A stretch of 64,000 nt of DNA from an uncultured Clostridia bacterium (GTDB lineage Bacteria > Bacillota > Clostridia > Oscillospirales > Ruminococcaceae). Under the pieces are notes generated by a model. It ran no database searches and was not told where the DNA came from. It was given only the letters and a program-made list of their open reading frames with translations. The position numbers and the translations under genes are program-made. Positions within the stretch are counted from its first letter, which is position 1. Every line of letters starts with the position of its first letter. Where the stretch lies: contig CAMVNQ010000002.1 in the NCBI GenBank assembly GCA_947168885.1, forward strand, positions 1 to 64,000, given 5' to 3'. Positions 24,739 through 33,276 of the stretch are shown in pieces.

Positions 24739-24933
24739 TTATTTCTTCTTTTTCGGATTTCTGAAGAACATATACCAGATGATGAACTGACCCGCAGTAA
24801 GAAGCGCGAGCACAAGTGTAACTATGACGGTCGCGGGGTTCCACATTCCGTTCGCCGAGAAATACCATATCAGGTATATCGTTACCGCGCCGAGCAGAAA
24901 GCCGTTTATTATCGGCGGATTGCCTTTTTTCAT
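24739..24933 (-). CDS. Small two-helix membrane protein
   Basis: A 64-residue protein with two hydrophobic segments (about 10-27 and 33-57) and a KKKK tail. It overlaps the folD stop by 4 bases (ATGA), so it is translated after folD. It is the last gene of the operon. I do not recognise a family. Confidence 0.65.
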   Translation of the reverse strand: MKKGNPPIINGFLLGAVTIYLIWYFSANGMWNPATVIVTLVLALLTAGQFIIWYMFFRNPKKKK

Positions 24934-25769
24934 TTGCTCTGTAAGCGCTTGGCCATAAGCGTGTTCTTCATGAGCATGGCTATTGTCATGGGTCCTACAC
25001 CGCCCGGAACAGGTGTGATGTACGACGCTTTCGGCTCGACTTCATCGAATTTGACATCGCCGCAGAGCTTGTTCTCTGCGTTCCGGTTCATTCCGACATC
25101 AATAACTATCGCGCCTTCCTTTACCATGTCAGCCGTAACGAAATCTGCCTTGCCGACTGCGCTTACGAGAATGTCTGCGCGCCTGCAAACCGCCGCGAGG
25201 TCTTTCGTGCGGGAGTGGCATATCGTTACCGTTGCGTTCTCATGCAGAAGCAGCATAGCCATAGGCTTTCCGACGATATTGGAGCGTCCGATAACAACGC
25301 ATTCCTTGCCGCTCACGTCCGTGCCGGTGCTGTGGATAAGCTCCATAACGCCCGCCGGTGTGCAGGGCAGGAAAGAGTAGTTGCCGATCATTATTTTCCC
25401 GACATTTACCGCGTGGAACGCATCAACGTCCTTTTCGGGGGAGATGCGTGCGATTATCTTTTCTTCGTCTATGTGCTTCGGGAGAGGGAGCTGTACGAGG
25501 ATACCGTTCACGTTCGGGTCCTTGTTGAGCGTGTCAACGAGATCAAGCAGCTCGGATTCGGGTGTCTCTTCGGGGAGAGCGTACTCGAACGACTGTATGC
25601 CGCATACTTCGCAGGCTTTTTTCTTATTGTTGACATAAACGCGGCTCGCCTGATTATTTCCGACTATGACTACCGCAAGTCCGACCTTGAGACCGTCGCG
25701 TTCTATCTCCGCACGCACTTCGTCCTTGACTTTCTGTGATACTGCTTTTCCGTCAATAAGCTTTGCCAT
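24930..25769 (-). CDS. folD: Methylenetetrahydrofolate dehydrogenase/cyclohydrolase
   Basis: A 279-residue bifunctional enzyme interconverting methylene-, methenyl- and formyl-tetrahydrofolate. It shows [19 protein letters not shown], the active-site [17 protein letters not shown], the NADP loop GRSNIVGKP and the end motif [11 protein letters not shown]. The ATG at 25769 follows TGGAGG; five upstream codons in frame are less likely. It follows lgt by 46 bases. Confidence 0.95.
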   Translation of the reverse strand: MAKLIDGKAVSQKVKDEVRAEIERDGLKVGLAVVIVGNNQASRVYVNNKKKACEVCGIQSFEYALPEETPESELLDLVDTLNKDPNVNGILVQLPLPKHIDEEKIIARISPEKDVDAFHAVNVGKIMIGNYSFLPCTPAGVMELIHSTGTDVSGKECVVIGRSNIVGKPMAMLLLHENATVTICHSRTKDLAAVCRRADILVSAVGKADFVTADMVKEGAIVIDVGMNRNAENKLCGDVKFDEVEPKASYITPVPGGVGPMTIAMLMKNTLMAKRLQSK

Positions 25770-25815
25770 TTTGATTTCCTCCATGTTGTTTTGTCAGCTG
25801 AAATAATATTATGAA

Positions 25816-26877
25816 TTATGAATTCTTATTGTCATCATCGAAAATACTTGGTGCCGCTGCTGTCTGAGCCTGTTCCTTTTCGACGCGTCTGAACGCTTTA
25901 AGCGCCTTGTCTGTCTCGTTGCTGTTCTTTATATCCGCATAGAACCTGTCCATACGCTTTTTGCAGGCGTCTGTGTCTTTCCAGCGCTTGTAATCCTTCA
26001 TATTCTTGACTTTTATCTTGAAGTAAACGAGAAGTATCACGCAGAATAATGCTGTTGCAAAACCGATAAGCTGGGAAACGCGTATGCCTGTTCCGCCGAC
26101 ATAAAGGCTGTCTGTGCGGAGACCTTCGATAAAGCCTCTGCCGGAGCCGTACCAGATGATGTACCAGATGAACTGTTCGCCGTCGAACGTCTGTAATCTC
26201 GATATAACGAAGTGAATGAACAGAAGTCCGAGGAAGCACCAAAGGCTCTCATAGAGGAAGCACGGGTGAACAAGCGCGTATTCGCCGGCGGGAAGGGAAG
26301 CCTGCGCCTCCTGAACGATCGGGTCGATCTTGATTATGTTTCCGGTCATTCCCCACGGAAGGTTTCCTGCCGTCGGAGCACCGTAGGCTTCCTGATTGAC
26401 GAAGTTGCCCCAGCGTCCTATCGCCTGTCCGATAAGAAATCCGCAGCCGCCCATATCGCATATCGGAAGTACGGGAGCATTGCGTATCTTACAGGTGAGT
26501 ACACCCGCTATCGTGCCCATTATGATACCGCCGTAGATCGCGAGTCCTCCGTCGTGTATCGTCGTGAACGTCGTTATGAAGTCGTATTTGAACGTATTCT
26601 CGGGGTTTATGTTCCAGAAAATGACGTAGAATATCCTTGCGCCGAGAAAACCGAAGAGACCGCCGAAAAGCGCTACGTCGAAAACGTCGTCACTCGTGAG
26701 CCCGACTTTCTTGCCGCGCTTTGTACAGTAAACCACGGCGAGTATGAGACCTGCCGCGATTATGACCGCGTACCAGAATATCTTGAATCCGAAGATATCA
26801 AGAGCGACGCGGTTCAGACTTATCTCTCCGGAGAACAGATTCGGAAATTCCACACGTCTGAAATAGATGTCATCCAT
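25816..26877 (-). CDS. lgt: Prolipoprotein diacylglyceryl transferase
   Basis: A 353-residue membrane enzyme that attaches diacylglycerol to lipobox cysteines. The signature HDGGLAIYGG lies at 108-117 and GRWGNFVNQEAYG at 154-166; a further HPCFLYES follows. The C terminus carries an extra hydrophilic tail of about 60 residues beyond the usual length. It serves the several lipoproteins in this window. It follows the M16 pair by 27 bases. Confidence 0.95.
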   Translation of the reverse strand: MDDIYFRRVEFPNLFSGEISLNRVALDIFGFKIFWYAVIIAAGLILAVVYCTKRGKKVGLTSDDVFDVALFGGLFGFLGARIFYVIFWNINPENTFKYDFITTFTTIHDGGLAIYGGIIMGTIAGVLTCKIRNAPVLPICDMGGCGFLIGQAIGRWGNFVNQEAYGAPTAGNLPWGMTGNIIKIDPIVQEAQASLPAGEYALVHPCFLYESLWCFLGLLFIHFVISRLQTFDGEQFIWYIIWYGSGRGFIEGLRTDSLYVGGTGIRVSQLIGFATALFCVILLVYFKIKVKNMKDYKRWKDTDACKKRMDRFYADIKNSNETDKALKAFRRVEKEQAQTAAAPSIFDDDNKNS

Positions 26878-26904
26878 TTTTTTATGTCCTTTCTTTTGTC
26901 TTTA

Positions 26905-28185
26905 TCAGCGTTCGAGCGGTTCGATCACCGACAGGCTGCTGTTTTCCGTGTCAAGGTCTGTAAGCGCTTGCATAACGTCGTCGTATGTCACGTCCGCAGC
27001 GATTTCAAGGTTGTCGTAAATGTTAATGCCGTTGAAGTCCGCGTTCATAAGCGATCTCGCGACAGCGCCGACATTGTTGAATATACCGCCGACGACAGAG
27101 CCGTAAAAAGCTTTTTTGTCTGTCTCGAAATCGGCTTTCGGAATACCGTCATTTTTGAGACGATTAAGCTCTTTTATCACTTCTTCGGCAGTCTTGTCCG
27201 GATCGCGTGAATCACCGCTTACTATCGGCAGGAAAAATCCGCGTCCCTTGAACACACCCGCCGAGAATGTGTCGTTTATGAGACCGCTGTCATATAAGCG
27301 GCTGTAGAAAGGTGAAAAACTTCCGAGCGCAGAATCAAGCATTATGCTGTAAATAAAAAAGTTCTTTACGGTATCACACCTTGAGAATGAAGGCATCTTG
27401 AATCCGAGCTGGAACAGCGGTATCGCGCAGTAAAGCTTTTCCGAAACGCGCTTTTCTTTTATCTGCGGAGGCTCGTCGGGGACGATCGTTTTAAGCCCCA
27501 TATCCTTTGAGGGCCTGAGCCTTTCGTCGCATATCTTAAGTGCTTCGTCGGGGTCGAAATTGCCCGCGATCGTAAGCGTCATATTGTTGAGATTGTAGAA
27601 TGTGTTGTAGCAGCGGTAGAGAAGGTCCTTGTTGATCTGCGCGATGCTTTCCACTGTTCCCGCGATGTCTATTCTTACGGGGTTGTTGTGATACACAGCG
27701 CCGAGCCCGTTGAAGAACACCCTCCAGCCCGGATCGTCGAGATACATCTTGATCTCCTGCGCTATGATGCCTTGCTCTTTCTGAATGTTCTCGTCGGTGA
27801 AATAAGGTTCCTGAACGAAATCGAGCAGTATCCGCAGATTTTCTCCGAAGTGGTCGGCACAGGAAAAATGGTAAGCGGTCGTGTCGAATGACGTAGATGC
27901 GTTTGAGTATGCACCCGTCTCGGCAAATCTCTCAAAGACGTTGCATTCCTCGCCCTCGAAGAGCTTGTGTTCGAGATAGTGGGCGATACCCTCCGGAACG
28001 GTCACGAAATCTGCGTCGTCATTGGTTTTGAACGTCGTATCTACCGAGCCGTAGCGCGTTCCGAAGATCGCGAAAGCGGAGCTGTAACCTTTCATGGGGT
28101 AAAGGCATATCGTAAGACCGCTGTCATGCTTTATCCGTGTATAGCTCTCACCGAGACGTGCGCTTGTGATGATCTCTTTATTCAT
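26905..28185 (-). CDS. yfmH: M16 zinc peptidase, YfmH type (catalytic)
   Basis: A 426-residue peptidase of the insulinase/processing-peptidase family. The inverted zinc motif HYLEH lies at 69-73, so this subunit is predicted active. The ATG at 28185 overlaps the end of the partner gene by 8 bases and lies close to a GGGAGGTG site; an N-terminal frame extension is not credible. YfmH/YfmF pairs in Bacillus are linked to EF-P modification. Confidence 0.88.
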   Translation of the reverse strand: MNKEIITSARLGESYTRIKHDSGLTICLYPMKGYSSAFAIFGTRYGSVDTTFKTNDDADFVTVPEGIAHYLEHKLFEGEECNVFERFAETGAYSNASTSFDTTAYHFSCADHFGENLRILLDFVQEPYFTDENIQKEQGIIAQEIKMYLDDPGWRVFFNGLGAVYHNNPVRIDIAGTVESIAQINKDLLYRCYNTFYNLNNMTLTIAGNFDPDEALKICDERLRPSKDMGLKTIVPDEPPQIKEKRVSEKLYCAIPLFQLGFKMPSFSRCDTVKNFFIYSIMLDSALGSFSPFYSRLYDSGLINDTFSAGVFKGRGFFLPIVSGDSRDPDKTAEEVIKELNRLKNDGIPKADFETDKKAFYGSVVGGIFNNVGAVARSLMNADFNGINIYDNLEIAADVTYDDVMQALTDLDTENSSLSVIEPLER

Positions 28186-29455
28186 TTTCCGCACCTCCCT
28201 TTGAGCTGAGAACAAAAACTGTATCGAGAGTGAGCGACCCCGCTGCTTCGATAATATCCTCACGGGTCACAGAATTGACTTCTTCTACGGCTTCTTCTAT
28301 CGAAAACGCGTTTTCCGGGAAGAGAATGCATAAAAGCGTATGTGATGCTATGCCGCCGACAGTATCACGGACAGTCAGAAGATTGTTCGTGATGTCGAGC
28401 TTCGTGTGCATGATGTCATCGTCGGTGAAATCGCCCTTTACTATGTCTGAAAGCTGATTCAGGCATTCTTTTTCTGTCTGTTCAAGGTTTTTTCGGTCAA
28501 CGCCGCATTCCGTGCTTACAAAACCTTTCGCAAATCCGAGACGCGAGAAGCAGAAGTAGCAGAGTGACATATTTTCACGGACGTTCAGAAACAGTTTCGA
28601 TGTTTCCGTTCCGCCGTAAAGCATCTGCATGACAAGAAGTTTGTATTTATCACGGATAGGAGTCTTGAAGAACATGACGAGCTTGCTCTGCTCTATGTCA
28701 AGATTTTCTATTGTCCGTGAGACTTCTTTTTTCGGTGTGCTGACCGAAGCCTTCGGAAGACCCATAGGTCTGCGCTCTATGCCGGAGAACGCTTCGGCAA
28801 ACATTTCGGCGATACCGTCGAAGTCGCTCTCACCGACGCAGATGATCTCAGTGCGCATCTCGCTTATAATGCGTCTGTACGCGTTCATAGCGTCTTCCGA
28901 TGTGATCGCGGAGACCTGTTCGTTCGTACCGCCCCAGCGTATCTCGGCAGGCTCGCCGCGAAAAGCTTCCTCGTATCCTTTGAGGTAAGCGTAATGGGTC
29001 ATATCGTTGATCTCGGCATCGTTGTCGTCGATCTGATTCTGCTTTTCAAGCTCAAGGCTCTGTGCGGGAAATGCGCCGTTTTCAAGATACGGGTGAAAAA
29101 TGCAGTCTATCAGTATTTTCGTAGCTTCTTTGAGTATCTGTTCGCCGTCAAGAGCAAATTTGTCCGCGAGAACTGATGCGGACAGCTCGCAGAACTGATA
29201 GTCCGCATCGGCTCTGACCGACCAGTTTATGCTCGTCTCGTAAAGTTCGGCGAGTCTTCGGTTGAGTTTCGCCATAGTATCGAACTTTTCATTGCATTTT
29301 GAGATTATCCTCGGAATAACGGCATTTACCGCCGCATTCTCCGAAAGTTTTGATATAAATATTACATTTACCTTATTGACCTTGAATTTTTTATCGGTCA
29401 CTGATGTGAAATAAACATCTTCCGCTATGCTTCGTCTGTTGTTGAGAGCGCTCAT
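28178..29455 (-). CDS. yfmF: M16 family partner protein, YfmF type (non-catalytic)
   Basis: A 425-residue M16-fold protein lacking the HxxEH zinc motif, as expected for the inactive half of a heterodimeric processing peptidase. The opening VYFTSVTDKKFKVNKVNVIF and the central MLYGGTETSKLFLNVREN segment fit the YfmF type. AAAGGGG precedes the ATG. It is read before yfmH and overlaps it. Confidence 0.85.
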   Translation of the reverse strand: MSALNNRRSIAEDVYFTSVTDKKFKVNKVNVIFISKLSENAAVNAVIPRIISKCNEKFDTMAKLNRRLAELYETSINWSVRADADYQFCELSASVLADKFALDGEQILKEATKILIDCIFHPYLENGAFPAQSLELEKQNQIDDNDAEINDMTHYAYLKGYEEAFRGEPAEIRWGGTNEQVSAITSEDAMNAYRRIISEMRTEIICVGESDFDGIAEMFAEAFSGIERRPMGLPKASVSTPKKEVSRTIENLDIEQSKLVMFFKTPIRDKYKLLVMQMLYGGTETSKLFLNVRENMSLCYFCFSRLGFAKGFVSTECGVDRKNLEQTEKECLNQLSDIVKGDFTDDDIMHTKLDITNNLLTVRDTVGGIASHTLLCILFPENAFSIEEAVEEVNSVTREDIIEAAGSLTLDTVFVLSSKGGAENE

Positions 29456-29472
29456 TTAAGCCCCTTTCTTGT

Positions 29473-29955
29473 TCACACTTTTATTTCTTTGTGTACAGCT
29501 TTTGTGATGCCGTCATCACTGACGGTGATTATCCCGTATGTCGGAGCGTTCCCGCCGCGCGGCAGAACAGCGCTTCCGGGGTTGAACAGCAGCACCCCGT
29601 TCACGTATTCGTTCACAGGAACGTGCGTATGTCCGAAAAGTGCCGTATCGCAGCCGTTTGTGACTGCGGTAGCCGAAAGATACTCTTTGAGCCGCATTCT
29701 GTCGAACCTGTGGCCGTGGCAGAGATAAAACTTCTTCCCGCCGAGTTCGGTAACGAGACACTGGGGATAGTCCTCCCAGTCGTTATTTCCTTTGATGAAT
29801 ATGAACGCCTTGTCGTAAAAGGCAGAACGGACATCATAGAACTCGCGTTCTCCGTCTCCGAGGTGTATGAACAGATCGCTGTCGGTATTGCGGGTGACTA
29901 TCTGATAAAGCGTTTCAAAGTCGCCGTGAGTATCGGAAACGACGGTTATCTTCAT
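29473..29955 (-). CDS. Metallophosphoesterase, YfcE/MJ0936 type
   Basis: A 160-residue phosphodiesterase. It shows SDTHG at 7-11, HLGDGE, GNND, the CHGH motif and GHTHVP, the full set of dinuclear metal ligands. The ATG at 29955 follows GGGGG by about 9 bases; an ATG five codons earlier has no ribosome site. It is first in the operon with yfmF, 17 bases away. Confidence 0.9.
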   Translation of the reverse strand: MKITVVSDTHGDFETLYQIVTRNTDSDLFIHLGDGEREFYDVRSAFYDKAFIFIKGNNDWEDYPQCLVTELGGKKFYLCHGHRFDRMRLKEYLSATAVTNGCDTALFGHTHVPVNEYVNGVLLFNPGSAVLPRGGNAPTYGIITVSDDGITKAVHKEIKV

Positions 29956-29990
29956 ACGGTCTGCCCCCATTGTCTGAACATCAATAATTT

Positions 29991-30019
29991 ATTATACCAC
30001 ATCACGAAGAAAAAATCAA
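29991..30019 (-). promoter_or_regulatory. Promoter of the phosphoesterase-yfmFH-lgt-folD operon
   Basis: On the minus strand TTGATT (30014-30019) and TATAAT (29991-29996) are 17 bases apart. It is back-to-back with the plus-strand promoter at 30027. Confidence 0.75.
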
Positions 30020-30026
30020 CTTTTAA

Positions 30027-30055
30027 TTGACAATAGACGAATAAAATAGTAAAAT
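30027..30055 (+). promoter_or_regulatory. Promoter of the OadG-like/mnmA pair
   Basis: TTGACA (30027-30032) and TAAAAT (30050-30055) are 17 bases apart. Confidence 0.75.
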
Positions 30056-30097
30056 ATTATATGAAGATTAATGATACATTCCGGAAAGGTGAAAGCT

Positions 30098-30346
30098 ATG
30101 ACCTTCAGTATTATGTCTCTTGGTGATACTCCGGCGGGCGAAGGATTCGGCGGTGTCCTTATGTCGGCACTTCTCGTTATCGGAACAATGGCTCTTATTT
30201 ACGGCGTACTCGTACTGATAGACCGCTACCATAAGAAACACATGAACGACAAAAAGCCTCCCGAGCAGTTACCTGCGCCGCCCGACCCGAAGACATTCCC
30301 ACAGGTGCTCGATGAACAGATAAAGAAGAATGAGGATAAGCAATGA
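30098..30346 (+). CDS. Small single-span membrane protein, OadG-like
   Basis: An 82-residue protein with one membrane segment (about residues 13-38) followed by a Pro- and Lys-rich cytoplasmic tail. This is the layout of the gamma subunit of sodium-pumping decarboxylases (OadG). No decarboxylase subunits are adjacent, so the assignment is tentative. The ATG at 30098 follows GGAAAGG. The stop overlaps mnmA by 4 bases. Confidence 0.6.
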   Translation: MTFSIMSLGDTPAGEGFGGVLMSALLVIGTMALIYGVLVLIDRYHKKHMNDKKPPEQLPAPPDPKTFPQVLDEQIKKNEDKQ

Positions 30347-31419
30347 AGAAAGTAATGGTAGCCATGAGCGGCGGCGTTGACAGCTCTGCGGCAATGGTGA
30401 TGCTTAAAGGTCAGTATGAGGTCATAGGTGTGACGCTCAAGCTCCACGACGGCGAGCTCGATAATGCCGGTCAGAAGACCTGCTGTTCGCTTCGTGACAT
30501 AGATGATGCGCGTGAGGTCGCTTCACGGTTCGACGTAATGCACTATGTTTATAATATGAAAGACATTTTCCGCGAAAAAGTCATAGACAACTTCATCTCG
30601 TTCTATGAGCGCGGACTTACTCCGAACCCGTGTATAGACTGCAACCGGTACATAAAATTCGAGGCATTGCTCGAACGCGCTTTGGCTCTTGGCTGTGACT
30701 ATATCTCAACGGGGCACTACGCCCGCATAGAATACGATGAGGGCAGGGGACGCTGGCTGCTGAAGAAGGCGGTTTCCGATGAGGGCGCGAACGACAAGGA
30801 TCAGTCATACGTCCTGTACGACCTCACGCAGGAGCAGCTCGCGCATACGCTTTTTCCGCTCGGAAGCATGAAAAAGTCCGAAGTCCGCGCTTTTGCGGAG
30901 CAAAACGGGCTTGTTAATGCCCACAAATCCGACAGTCAGGATATCTGTTTCGTCCCTGACGGCGATTACGGCGCGTTTATCCGCCGCACAACAGGGAAGA
31001 CCTACCCCGGGGGCGACGTTGCCGATACCGCCGGAAAGGTCTGGGGAAGGCACGACGGGCTTATAAACTATACTATCGGTCAGCGCAAAGGATTGGGTAT
31101 AGCTTTCGGCAAGCCAATGTACGTTATCGGCAAGGATATGGCGCACAACACCCTGCTTGTCGGTGACGGTGATGAGCTCATGAACAGTACGCTGACCGCA
31201 TCCGACCTGAACTGGATAGCTTTTGAGAAGCCCGATAAACCATTCCCGTGCAAAGCCAAGACCCGTTATCGCATGACCGAACAGCCGTGTACAGTTTACC
31301 CGCTTGATAACGGCACCGTCCGCGTCGAATTCGATGCTCCGCAGCGTGCCGTTACTCCGGGACAGCGCGTTGTATTCTACGACGGCGACATCGTCCTCGG
31401 CGGAGGAATCATTGCTTGA
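30343..31419 (+). CDS. mnmA: tRNA-specific 2-thiouridylase
   Basis: A 358-residue enzyme that thiolates U34 of Lys, Glu and Gln tRNAs. The PP-loop SGGVDSS lies at 9-15. The catalytic cysteines are in NPCIDCN (near residue 97) and DICFVPDGDY (near 197). The middle GHYARIE and KDQSYVLY motifs are intact. Translation is coupled to the small membrane protein upstream. Confidence 0.95.
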   Translation: MKKVMVAMSGGVDSSAAMVMLKGQYEVIGVTLKLHDGELDNAGQKTCCSLRDIDDAREVASRFDVMHYVYNMKDIFREKVIDNFISFYERGLTPNPCIDCNRYIKFEALLERALALGCDYISTGHYARIEYDEGRGRWLLKKAVSDEGANDKDQSYVLYDLTQEQLAHTLFPLGSMKKSEVRAFAEQNGLVNAHKSDSQDICFVPDGDYGAFIRRTTGKTYPGGDVADTAGKVWGRHDGLINYTIGQRKGLGIAFGKPMYVIGKDMAHNTLLVGDGDELMNSTLTASDLNWIAFEKPDKPFPCKAKTRYRMTEQPCTVYPLDNGTVRVEFDAPQRAVTPGQRVVFYDGDIVLGGGIIA

Positions 31420-31440
31420 ATTCACAATTGTATATAACCA

Positions 31441-31467
31441 AACAGACCGATAATAAATCGGTCTGTT
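31441..31467 (+). terminator. Terminator after mnmA
   Basis: AACAGACCGAT and ATCGGTCTGTT form a perfect 11-bp stem with loop AATAA. It ends with TTT; upstream A residues may let it act in reverse too. Confidence 0.75.
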
Positions 31468-31524
31468 TGCTTTCTGTAAAGTCTCGTCACGATTCGGACA
31501 AACGCGCACAATTAAAATACATTT

Positions 31525-32442
31525 CTATATATATTCGCCCTGATAAGTGTCGAGGTCTGCCATGCGTTTGTCTATCCCGCCGAGGACGGAGAGCTTATCG
31601 ACGCTCCACATCGGAGCTATGAGCGTTCGTTTGTCGCCGTCGCCCGTGATGCGCTCTATCACCGTTTCGGGCGGGATATAACCGAGCTGCTGCACGACCG
31701 TGTCAATATACTCTTCTTTAGTCATGGGAATGTAATCGCCGCGGGCGTACATTTCCGCGAGAACAGTTCCCTTTATGACGTGCATAAGCTGTATTTTTAC
31801 CGCATCGGGGCGCTGTTCACCGACAGCTTTTGCCGTTTCAAGCATCATTTCCTGCGTCTCGCCGGGAAGTCCGTCTATGATATGAACACAGGTGCGTATC
31901 CCGTGCTTTTTCAGTATATCCATTGCCGCTGTGAAGGAAGCTGTGTCATGTATGCAGTTCATAGCCTGCTTTGTGCAGTCATGTATCGACTGTAATCCGA
32001 GCTCTGCTGTTGCCGGAACGCCGAGGGACTGTATAAGAGCGGCTGTTTCGTTGTCAATGCAGTCCGTGCGCGTCGCGATAGAGATACCGTCTATTCCTGC
32101 CGAAACAGCCTCACGGTACCGCGCTTCAAGCGTTTTTATATCCGCGTATGTGTTGGTGTGTGCCTGGAAGTACGCTATAATGAGTGCGTCGGGGTATTTG
32201 CGGTATATCCGTTCTTTCTCCCGCTTAACCTGTTCCGCTATCGGTATCTCCGGTCCGGCGGTGAAGTAGCCGCTCCCGCCGCTGCAAAAATAACAGCCGC
32301 CGTGTCCTTTAGTGCCGTCGATATTCGGGCAGGTGAACCCTGCGTCGATAACGGCTTTTACCGCGCGGCGGCCGTAAGTATGCTTGTTGTGGTAATAAAG
32401 CGTGTGATAGCGCTTGTTATCGTCTGAGTAGATAAAGCTCAT
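31525..32442 (-). CDS. TIGR01212-family radical SAM protein (YtqA-like)
   Basis: A 305-residue radical SAM protein with an unusual wide cysteine motif: C38, C50 and C53 in FTCPNIDG...GGCYFC. The signatures YFQAHTNTYAD and ELGLQSIHD place it in the TIGR01212/YtqA group, related to Elp3-like enzymes. The substrate is unknown. No peptide precursor is nearby, so it is not part of the YGPPE system. Confidence 0.88.
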   Translation of the reverse strand: MSFIYSDDNKRYHTLYYHNKHTYGRRAVKAVIDAGFTCPNIDGTKGHGGCYFCSGGSGYFTAGPEIPIAEQVKREKERIYRKYPDALIIAYFQAHTNTYADIKTLEARYREAVSAGIDGISIATRTDCIDNETAALIQSLGVPATAELGLQSIHDCTKQAMNCIHDTASFTAAMDILKKHGIRTCVHIIDGLPGETQEMMLETAKAVGEQRPDAVKIQLMHVIKGTVLAEMYARGDYIPMTKEEYIDTVVQQLGYIPPETVIERITGDGDKRTLIAPMWSVDKLSVLGGIDKRMADLDTYQGEYI

Positions 32443-32486
32443 TGTTCAATCCGTTATGTGTTCGTTGAATTCATAAGCCCTGCCTT

Positions 32487-33275
32487 TTAAACTGCGATAG
32501 CCTTTCCTGTTCCGACAACCGCAGCCGCGTCGAGAACGTAGTCTCTGCCGCGCACCGCACCGAAAGCCGCAAGAGCACTCTCGACTGTATTCAGAGCTAT
32601 TTCGGGAGTATTGTTGTTCTGGCTGAGATGACCGAGCAGAAGTGACACAGTGCCGCTTGCGACAAGCTCACGCGCGAACGCTGCGCAGTCTCCGTTGGCA
32701 AGATGTCCGCGGTCAGAGCGAATGCGCTGTTTGAGTACGTAAGGGTATTCCATATTCCTTGTCATCATCTCGGGGTCATAGTTAGCTTCAAGAAGAACGA
32801 ACCGCGAGCCGATCAGATTATCACGCACTTCGGGAGTGACGTGTCCGAGGTCTGTGCAGACCGCGATCTTGTTCTCGCCGTCGTGAAAGGTGTAGCAGAC
32901 GCTCTCTGCGCTGTCGTGCGGGGTATGGAAAGCGGTGACTTTCACGTTGACCGGCGCGTTCCCGAGTTCATCGACAGTGAACAGCTTTGTACCTGCGCTT
33001 ACCTTGCCTTTTTCGATTATCATGCTCATCGTACCCTCGGAAGCGTAGATCGGAACATTCAGCTTTTTTGAGAGAGTAAGAAGTCCGCCGATATGATCGG
33101 AATGTTCATGGGTGATGAAAACAGCGTTTATGTCGGAAACATCACGCCCTGCAAGCCTGAGCCCGTCGCAGAGAGCTTTATATGTACAGCCGACATCGAC
33201 GATAAATCCTTTTCCGCCGCTTTCGATATAAGTGCAGTTGGCTTTGCTCGAACTGCATAACGAAATTACACGCAT
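32487..33275 (-). CDS. MBL-fold hydrolase, WalJ/YycJ-like
   Basis: A 262-residue metallo-beta-lactamase-fold protein. HEHSDH at 56-61 is the first metal motif, and CTDLGH and LLGHLSQNNN supply further ligands. The opening SLCSSSKANCTYIE is typical of YycJ/WalJ hydrolases, linked to DNA replication-coupled repair and cell wall control. No walKR genes are adjacent. The ATG at 33275 lies next to the stop of the DUF1846 gene, within the same transcript. Confidence 0.85.
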   Translation of the reverse strand: MRVISLCSSSKANCTYIESGGKGFIVDVGCTYKALCDGLRLAGRDVSDINAVFITHEHSDHIGGLLTLSKKLNVPIYASEGTMSMIIEKGKVSAGTKLFTVDELGNAPVNVKVTAFHTPHDSAESVCYTFHDGENKIAVCTDLGHVTPEVRDNLIGSRFVLLEANYDPEMMTRNMEYPYVLKQRIRSDRGHLANGDCAAFARELVASGTVSLLLGHLSQNNNTPEIALNTVESALAAFGAVRGRDYVLDAAAVVGTGKAIAV

Positions 33276-33276
33276 A

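Noticed and set aside
31525-32442. The second radical SAM gene as part of the peptide system
   Set aside because: It has the TIGR01212 signature, lacks a SPASM domain and lies over 20 kb from the peptides in an unrelated setting.
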